A program made the position numbers and the translations under genes. From positions 1 to 32,695 of the forward strand of contig JAILAV010000038.1 in assembly GCA_024681435.1 (NCBI GenBank): a stretch of DNA of 32,695 nucleotides, in the 5' to 3' direction. Below are positions 26,658 to 32,695 of this stretch, in pieces. The DNA is from Pseudobutyrivibrio sp. (GTDB taxonomy: Bacteria > Bacillota > Clostridia > Lachnospirales > Lachnospiraceae). The notes beneath the pieces are model-generated. The model was given only the letters and a program-made list of their open reading frames with translations. It did not search any database and was not told where the DNA came from. Positions within the stretch are counted from its first letter, which is position 1, and every line of letters begins with the position of its first letter.

Positions 26658-27950
26658 ATGAAAAAGAGGTTATTATCACTTGTAATGATTGCTGCCATGT
26701 CAGCATCATTAGTTGCTTGTGGTGGTTCTGATGGGGCTTCAGACGGTTCATCAAACGGCTCAGGCGTTTCAATCACTATCTTAAATTCTAAGACTGAAAT
26801 TCAGACACAGTTCGAGGAAATGGCAGAGGAGTATGAAAAGGCAACTGGCGTTCATGTAGAAGTATATAATGCTGATACAGATACAACTGTTGCATCACAG
26901 GTAGCAACAAAGTATGCATCAAATGATCCATATACAATTAACATGGTAGATGCAAAGGATGTATATTCACTTGCTGATGATTATGCTTATGATCTTTCAA
27001 ATGAAGATTGGGCTAGTCATACAACAGCTGCTATAACAGTTAATGGCAAGTTAGCTGGTTTCCCAGTTTGCGTTGAGGCTAGAGGTATTCTTTACAATGC
27101 TGATGCTATTAAGAATATCACTGGTAAGGATTTTGATCCTGCATCAGTTTCAACACTTGATGATTTCACAGCACTCCTTGAAGAGCTCAAGGCAGGCGGA
27201 ATGGAAGCTCCAGTTGGTCTTCTTTCTGAGTACTGGTCACTTGGTGGACATTACTTCTCACAGGTATATGAGGAGCAGCCAGATCCAGATGCATTTGTTA
27301 ACTCACTTTTAGCTGGCGAGGAAGATCTTGCAAGCAATGCTAAATTCAACGAGCTTATGGATTCATTTGATACACTTGTTAAGTACAACTATGCTAGAGG
27401 TTCTGCTTCTAATGCTGACCGTGAAGAGACATCTATGAAGCTTGCTGAAGGTGATATCGCTTTCATGTTTGGCGGCAACTGGGACTGGTCAGTAATCAAT
27501 CAGTATGATTACACAGAGAATCTTGGTATGATGCCAGTTCCACAGAACACAACTGATGGCTCAAATGAAAAGCTTGTAGGTGGTGGCTCTAAATTCTTCT
27601 TTGTAGACAATTCAGACTCTACAACAGATGAGCAGAGACAGGCAGCACTTGATTTCCTTAACTGGCTTGTATTTGATGCAGAAGGTAATTCATTCTTAAC
27701 AGAAGATTGTGCACTTGTACCTGCATTTGATAATATCGATTCTTCAGCACTTGATCCACTTTCATTATCAGTTAAGAAATATGCTGACGAAGGAAAGCTT
27801 ATTCCAAATTACAACTATCTTCCAGATGATCAGATGACAGTTGTTGGTCAGGAGATTATGCAGAAATATTTGGATGAGGCAATGACAAGAGATGAGGTTG
27901 CTAAAGCAGTAGTAGATTACTTCAAAACAGCAACACCTATTGAACACTAA
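26658..27950 (+). CDS. Carbohydrate ABC transporter substrate-binding lipoprotein (family 1)
   Basis: Lipobox SLVACGG; LAGFPVCVEARGILYNADAIKNITGKDF; GDIAFMFGGNWDWSVI; followed by two MalF/MalG-type permeases. Confidence 0.93.
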   Translation: MKKRLLSLVMIAAMSASLVACGGSDGASDGSSNGSGVSITILNSKTEIQTQFEEMAEEYEKATGVHVEVYNADTDTTVASQVATKYASNDPYTINMVDAKDVYSLADDYAYDLSNEDWASHTTAAITVNGKLAGFPVCVEARGILYNADAIKNITGKDFDPASVSTLDDFTALLEELKAGGMEAPVGLLSEYWSLGGHYFSQVYEEQPDPDAFVNSLLAGEEDLASNAKFNELMDSFDTLVKYNYARGSASNADREETSMKLAEGDIAFMFGGNWDWSVINQYDYTENLGMMPVPQNTTDGSNEKLVGGGSKFFFVDNSDSTTDEQRQAALDFLNWLVFDAEGNSFLTEDCALVPAFDNIDSSALDPLSLSVKKYADEGKLIPNYNYLPDDQMTVVGQEIMQKYLDEAMTRDEVAKAVVDYFKTATPIEH

Positions 27951-27963
27951 AAGCGGTTTTTAT

Positions 27964-27988
27964 GGGCCTTGATCATTCATCAGGGCCC
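27964..27988 (+). other. Intercistronic hairpin between the binding protein and permease genes
   Basis: GGGCCTTGAT (27964-27973) CATTC ATCAGGGCCC (27979-27988), 10-bp stem with one G-U; no strong T-tract. Confidence 0.75.
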
Positions 27989-28011
27989 CATTTATTAGAA
28001 GGGAATCGATT

Positions 28012-28890
28012 ATGAAAACTAATACAATAAGCTACAAAATAAAGCAGTATTTGCTTTTTGCAGGCGTGTCGACAGTTATATTTACATGTGTGGTTATCAT
28101 ACCTTTTATTTATGGTTTATATCTTACAATGACTAGCTGGGACGGTGTATCAAGAAGCAAGCCTTTCGTTGGTATTGATAATTATATAAGTGCATTTTCA
28201 GATTCCGGTTATTGGGTATCACTTGGACGTACATTTATTTATTCTGCAATTGCAGTAGTTCTTGTTAATGCAGTTGCATTCATTATTGCTTACATGGTTA
28301 CAAGCGGAATTAAAGGACAAAACTTTTTTAGAGCAGGATTTTTTATTCCAAACTTATTAGGTGGTATTGTACTTGGTTATGTATGGAAATTCGTATTTAA
28401 CAAGGCTTTTGTTGAATTGGCCGGTGCTATTGCATCAGGCAATGTAAAATCACTTTTGGCTACAGAAAATGGCGCTATTGCAGCTCTTATTATAGTGTCT
28501 GTATGGCAATATGCAGGTTATATGATGTTGATATATGTAGCAGGCTTTATGAGTGTTTCAGAAGATGTTATTGAGGCGGCAAAAATTGATGGATGTACAG
28601 GAACACAGTCCATCATTCACATATCTATTCCACTAATGACAGCATCATTTGTACAGTGTTTATTCCTTACAATAACACGTTGTTTTATGGTGTATGATGT
28701 TAATCTTTCTTTAACAAATGGTGATCCATATGGTAGCTCAGCACTTGCAGCTATGCATGTTTATAATCAGGCATTTGTAAACAAGAATTACGGAACAGGA
28801 CAGGCCGAAGCACTTATTCTATTTGTGATATGTGCAATTGTTGGTGGAATACAAGTATACGTTGGTAAGAAAGGGGAGGTACAGGCGTAA
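28012..28890 (+). CDS. Carbohydrate ABC transporter permease (MalF/UgpA type)
   Basis: Six-TM permease with the EAA motif ...VIEAAKIDGCTGTQSIIHISIPLM. Confidence 0.93.
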   Translation: MKTNTISYKIKQYLLFAGVSTVIFTCVVIIPFIYGLYLTMTSWDGVSRSKPFVGIDNYISAFSDSGYWVSLGRTFIYSAIAVVLVNAVAFIIAYMVTSGIKGQNFFRAGFFIPNLLGGIVLGYVWKFVFNKAFVELAGAIASGNVKSLLATENGAIAALIIVSVWQYAGYMMLIYVAGFMSVSEDVIEAAKIDGCTGTQSIIHISIPLMTASFVQCLFLTITRCFMVYDVNLSLTNGDPYGSSALAAMHVYNQAFVNKNYGTGQAEALILFVICAIVGGIQVYVGKKGEVQA

Positions 28891-29744
28891 TGGATAATGA
28901 AAAAGCAGCAAGAAACAAAAATATAAAACATGCCATTATGATTATCGTACTTGCGATATTATTTGTAGCATTTATTTTCCCGTTCATAATGGTACTTATT
29001 AACGTATTTAAAGTTAAGGCAGATATAACAGCAAATCCAATCGCATTAATTGGAAAGCATGGATTTACTTTGGATAATTTCCCAAATGCTGTTAAGAAAA
29101 TGAATTTCTTCAAGGTGTTTGGAAATTCTTTAATAATAACAATTAGCTCAACAGTAGGAACAATACTATTGTCTTCTATGACAGCGTATCTTATTGTTAG
29201 AAATAATTGGAAGGCAAACAAGATTTTATTTGTTCTCATGATTGCCTCAATGGTTATTCCATTCCAGGTCCTCATGGTTCCACTTGTTTCCCTTTACGGT
29301 GGAATATTTGGTATTTTAAATCATAGAATTACATTGATATTCATGCATATTGGTTTCTCGCTTTCTATGGCCACATTTATGTTCCATGGAAGTATTCATA
29401 CTAATGTGCCAATATCATTAGAAGAAGCAGCTACAATTGACGGTTGTAATAAATGGCAGATTTTTAGTCAAATCGTATTTCCGATATTAAAGCCAACGAT
29501 TGCTACCGTTGCGATTATAGATGCAATGGCATTTTGGAATGATTATTTGCTCCCATCCCTTGTGTTGGGTCGAAAGGAATTATATACTATTCCTATCGCA
29601 ACAAAGGTATTTTATGGGCAGTTTTCAACTGATACAGGTTTAATAATGGCTGCATTATTGTTGGCTATGTTACCTATTTTGGTTCTTTACATTTTCTTAC
29701 AAAGATTTATTGTAGAGGGAATTACTGCAGGGGCAGTTAAATAA
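28890..29744 (+). CDS. Carbohydrate ABC transporter permease (MalG/UgpE type)
   Basis: EEAATIDGCNKWQIFSQIVFPILKP; AFWNDYLLPSLVL; start overlaps the upstream stop (TAATG). Confidence 0.93.
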   Translation: MDNEKAARNKNIKHAIMIIVLAILFVAFIFPFIMVLINVFKVKADITANPIALIGKHGFTLDNFPNAVKKMNFFKVFGNSLIITISSTVGTILLSSMTAYLIVRNNWKANKILFVLMIASMVIPFQVLMVPLVSLYGGIFGILNHRITLIFMHIGFSLSMATFMFHGSIHTNVPISLEEAATIDGCNKWQIFSQIVFPILKPTIATVAIIDAMAFWNDYLLPSLVLGRKELYTIPIATKVFYGQFSTDTGLIMAALLLAMLPILVLYIFLQRFIVEGITAGAVK

Positions 29745-29811
29745 TTAAAGAGTGAATCCGAAAAGACGATAGTTATTAAACGTTGAAATATTATGTAATG
29801 GGAGAGAAACT

Positions 29812-30789
29812 ATGGCAACTTTAAAAGACGTGGCTGCGGAATGTGGTCTGACTGTTACAACTGTATCGCGAGTCTTAAATAATAGGGGCTATATCAGTGA
29901 AGAAACTCGCAAAAAAGTCCATGATGCGATGGATAAACTGAAGTATAGACCTAATGAAGTTGCAAGATCTCTTTCGAAAAAAACAACAAATACTATCGGA
30001 GTAATCGTACCGCATATTAGGCATCCTTATTTTTCGGAAATGATTAGTAACATCGAAAATGCAGCCTGGAAGTATGGTTACAAAATCATCCTATGCAACT
30101 CTAAGGGGAGAAATAACAAAGAAAAAGAATACCTAGACATGTGTACTAGTAATAGAGTTGCAGGAATCATTCTTTTTTCTGGAAGTGTGGCAGTGCAGGA
30201 ATTTACTGATAGCAATATTGCCCTTGTTACTGTTGAGCGTTATGTGGAAAACGGTACGGCAGCTGTTGAATGTGATAATAAGCAAGGAGGAGAACTTGCT
30301 GCGCAGCATTTAATAGATTGCGGTTGCAAGAGGTTGCTTAATGTCAGTGGTATCACGGACAATTCCATGCCAGCGGATGATCGAACTTTAGGCTTTATCG
30401 AAGTTTGTAAGAAAAACGGAGTGTATTACAAAGTAGTTAATACTAGTATAGGACAATATAATAGTTTGGATTACCACGATTTGCTCGAAGGAGCATTAGG
30501 TTTAGATGATGAAATCGATGGAGTTTTCGCCAGCTCAGATCTTATTGCATCCCAGGTGCTACAGGTTTGTTCTAAGCTAGGCAAACGAGTACCAGAGGAT
30601 TTAAAACTTGTTGGATTTGATGATGTTATGATTTCTCAAATTACAAATCCTCCTATATCAACAATTCATCAGCCAATTAAAGAAATGGCTGAGGCGGCTG
30701 TAGATATGGTGATTGCTGCATCAGAAGGCAAAACCGTGCCAAAGAGAACTCTTTTACCAGTATCTCTGGTTATTAGAGAAAGCACTTAA
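29812..30789 (+). CDS. LacI family transcriptional regulator
   Basis: HTH MATLKDVAAECGLTVTTVSRVLNNRGYISEETRKKV...YRPNEVARSLSKKTTNTIGVIVP; C-terminal GFDDVMISQITNPPISTIHQP. Confidence 0.95.
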   Translation: MATLKDVAAECGLTVTTVSRVLNNRGYISEETRKKVHDAMDKLKYRPNEVARSLSKKTTNTIGVIVPHIRHPYFSEMISNIENAAWKYGYKIILCNSKGRNNKEKEYLDMCTSNRVAGIILFSGSVAVQEFTDSNIALVTVERYVENGTAAVECDNKQGGELAAQHLIDCGCKRLLNVSGITDNSMPADDRTLGFIEVCKKNGVYYKVVNTSIGQYNSLDYHDLLEGALGLDDEIDGVFASSDLIASQVLQVCSKLGKRVPEDLKLVGFDDVMISQITNPPISTIHQPIKEMAEAAVDMVIAASEGKTVPKRTLLPVSLVIREST

Positions 30790-30813
30790 TTGCCCTATTA
30801 TAAAAGTATATGA

Positions 30814-30855
30814 GATAGTCTATTAGTATAAATATCTGATAGACTGTCTTTTTTT
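30814..30855 (+). terminator. Terminator of the lacI-family gene
   Basis: GATAGTCTATTAG (30814-30826) / CTGATAGACTGTC (30836-30848) followed by TTTTTTT. Confidence 0.85.
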
Positions 30856-30899
30856 ATATGATAAAATATAAGAGGTCTAAATATACAGGAGGATTAATT

Positions 30900-31301
30900 A
30901 TGAGTAAAGAATTAATGGATAAGCTTAGCAAGTCATTGGACGCTAATGAGTTTGTTAAATATAACCATATTATTTTGGATGATATAGAGTTATCTGGAGC
31001 TACAGCACATATTGATATTGTATCTGAAACGAAAAATGTTCTTGGGGTAGCTCATGGTGGGGCACATTTTTCTTTAGCAGACACTTGTGCTGGCTATTCG
31101 TCAAGAGCAGATGGAAGAGAGTATGTTACACAGCAATCTAACTTCTATTTTCTAAAAGGTGTTAAAGAAGGACGTATGATTGCAAAGGGGCATGTAATTA
31201 AAAGAACTAGAAAATTTTGCGTAGTAGATGTAGATGTTTTTGATGATAAGGGGGAGCTTATAAGCAAAGGAACATTTGATTATTACTGCGTTTCCGAATA
31301 A
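30900..31301 (+). CDS. PaaI-family hotdog-fold thioesterase
   Basis: GVAHGGAHFSLADTCAGYSSRADG; start moved from the track's 30858 to 30900 because AGGAGG sits just upstream. Confidence 0.85.
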   Translation: MSKELMDKLSKSLDANEFVKYNHIILDDIELSGATAHIDIVSETKNVLGVAHGGAHFSLADTCAGYSSRADGREYVTQQSNFYFLKGVKEGRMIAKGHVIKRTRKFCVVDVDVFDDKGELISKGTFDYYCVSE

Positions 31302-31313
31302 GATTTTTATTTA

Positions 31314-31340
31314 TTAGCACTCGTTTTAAATGAGTGCTAA
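31314..31340 (+). promoter_or_regulatory. CIRCE element (HrcA operator)
   Basis: TTAGCACTC-GTTTTAAAT-GAGTGCTAA, exact match to the CIRCE consensus TTAGCACTC-N9-GAGTGCTAA. Confidence 0.95.
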
Positions 31341-31347
31341 TTTTCTA

Positions 31348-31376
31348 TTGACTTTAAAAATATGCAGTATTATCAT
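31348..31376 (+). promoter_or_regulatory. Candidate htpG promoter
   Basis: TTGACT (31348-31353), 17-bp spacer, TATCAT (31371-31376). Confidence 0.6.
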
Positions 31377-31415
31377 ATATTTCAGTGAGAATATTACACA
31401 AAGGAGTGAAATAAA

Positions 31416-32695
31416 ATGGCTAACAAAAAAGGTAGCTTATCAATCACAAGCGAAAACATTTTTCCAGTTATTAAAAAGTGGTTATACAGTGATCACGACA
31501 TTTTTTATAGAGAGCTTATCTCAAATGGCTGTGATGCCATCACAAAGCTTAAAAAGTTAGACATGATGGGAGAGTACTCTCTTCCACTTGATTACAAGGC
31601 AAAGATTCAGGTTATCGTTAGCCCTGAGGACAAGACTCTTACATTCATCGATAATGGTCTTGGAATGACATCTGATGAGGTAGATGAGTACATCAATCAG
31701 ATTGCATTTTCTGGTGCTACAGACTTCCTTGAGAAGTATAAGGATAAGGCTGATTCAGATCAGATTATTGGTCACTTTGGTCTTGGTTTTTATTCTGCAT
31801 TCATGGTTGCAGATGAGGTTCACATCGATACACTTTCTTATAAAGAAGGTGCTACACCAGTTCACTGGGAATGTGATGGTGGTACAGAGTTTGAGATGGG
31901 CGATGGCGAATGGGATCAGGTAGGTACAAAGATCACATTATTCTTAAATGAAGATTGTCTCGAGTTCGCAAACGAATACAGAGCAAGAGAAGTCATCACA
32001 AAGTACTGTTCGTTCATGCCTACAGAGATTTATCTTTCTAAGAAGGATGCACCAGAAGAGTATGAGACTATCGATGCAGCTGATAAGAGAGACACAGATA
32101 AAGTCATCGAAGAAATCCATGAGGAAGCAAAGTTTGAAGAGAAAGAAAATGAGAATGGCGAGAAGGAGCAGGTAGAGGTTTCTCCAGCAAAGGATAAGCT
32201 TAAGATTGTTAAGCGTCCAGTAGCCTTAAATGAGACACATCCTCTTTGGACAAAGTCTCCATCAGAATGTACTGATGATGATTACAAGGCATTCTATCGT
32301 GATGTATTCCGCGATTATAAGGAGCCACTTTTCTGGATTCATCTTAATATGGATTATCCATTCAATCTCAAGGGTATTTTATACTTCCCTAAGATTAATA
32401 CAGAGTATGATTCTATCGAAGGAACAATCAAGCTTTACAATAACCAGGTATTCATCGCTGATAATATCAAGGAAGTTATCCCAGAGTTCTTAATGCTATT
32501 AAAGGGTGTTATTGATTGTCCAGACCTTCCACTTAATGTATCACGTTCTGCACTACAGAATGATGGTTTCGTTACAAAGATTTCTGAGTACATCACCAAG
32601 AAGGTAGCTGACAAGCTCACAGGTATGTGCAAGACAGAAAAGGAATCATACGAGAAATATTGGGACGATATCGCTCCATTCATCAAGTTTGGTTG
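31416..32695 (+). CDS. htpG: HSP90 family molecular chaperone, 5' part; runs off the window
   Basis: Own translation from ATG 31416: MANKKGSLSITSENIFPVIKKWLYSDHDIFYRELISNGCDAITKL...FIDNGLGMTSDEVDEYINQIAFSGATDF...IIGHFGLGFYSAFMVADEV. Absent from the ORF track because no stop is reached. Confidence 0.96.
   Translation, partial: MANKKGSLSITSENIFPVIKKWLYSDHDIFYRELISNGCDAITKLKKLDMMGEYSLPLDYKAKIQVIVSPEDKTLTFIDNGLGMTSDEVDEYINQIAFSGATDFLEKYKDKADSDQIIGHFGLGFYSAFMVADEVHIDTLSYKEGATPVHWECDGGTEFEMGDGEWDQVGTKITLFLNEDCLEFANEYRAREVITKYCSFMPTEIYLSKKDAPEEYETIDAADKRDTDKVIEEIHEEAKFEEKENENGEKEQVEVSPAKDKLKIVKRPVALNETHPLWTKSPSECTDDDYKAFYRDVFRDYKEPLFWIHLNMDYPFNLKGILYFPKINTEYDSIEGTIKLYNNQVFIADNIKEVIPEFLMLLKGVIDCPDLPLNVSRSALQNDGFVTKISEYITKKVADKLTGMCKTEKESYEKYWDDIAPFIKFG

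Noticed and set aside
31330-32493. Short + strand ORFs 31330-31560, 31684-31923, 31948-32175 and 32230-32493
   Set aside because: They are out-of-frame readings inside htpG, which runs open from 31416 to the window end.
1-32695. Mobile elements, prophage, toxin-antitoxin or defence islands, CRISPR arrays, tRNAs
   Set aside because: No transposase, integrase, phage, toxin or Cas-like protein, no repeat-spacer pattern, and no tRNA-like sequence was recognised. AddAB is a core repair enzyme and not evidence of a defence island.

Overview
The window looks like an ordinary chromosomal segment from a low-GC Firmicute, probably Lachnospiraceae (Butyrivibrio/Pseudobutyrivibrio/Roseburia-like; inferred from gene content and protein style only). 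All supported genes are on the + strand. In order: 3' part of an iron-dependent alcohol dehydrogenase; a livKHMGF-type branched-chain amino-acid ABC transporter operon; a macromolecular-synthesis cluster (dgt, dnaG, rpoD/sigA, trmK) followed by a TGS-domain nucleoside kinase; RNase P RNA (rnpB); a CarD-like regulator; a PAP2 phosphatase; a small membrane protein; a phosphofructokinase with PPi-type residues; an amidohydrolase; addB-addA followed by an 84-aa protein and a PpiC-like lipoprotein; a Lys/Ala-rich histone-H1-like protein with a DUF6465-like C-terminus; a carbohydrate ABC transporter with a LacI-family regulator; a PaaI-type thioesterase; and the 5' part of htpG. I saw no mobile element, CRISPR array, tRNA or phage gene, and no clear novel multi-gene system. 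The most interesting signals are intergenic: a strong terminator between a near-perfect promoter and livK (possible attenuator), a 26-bp inverted repeat with a LacI-type core over the sugar-transporter promoter, a perfect CIRCE element upstream of htpG, and nested GNA/AAA-triloop hairpins. The H1-like DUF6465 protein is also notable. All functional calls come from reading motifs by eye; no database or folding program was run.
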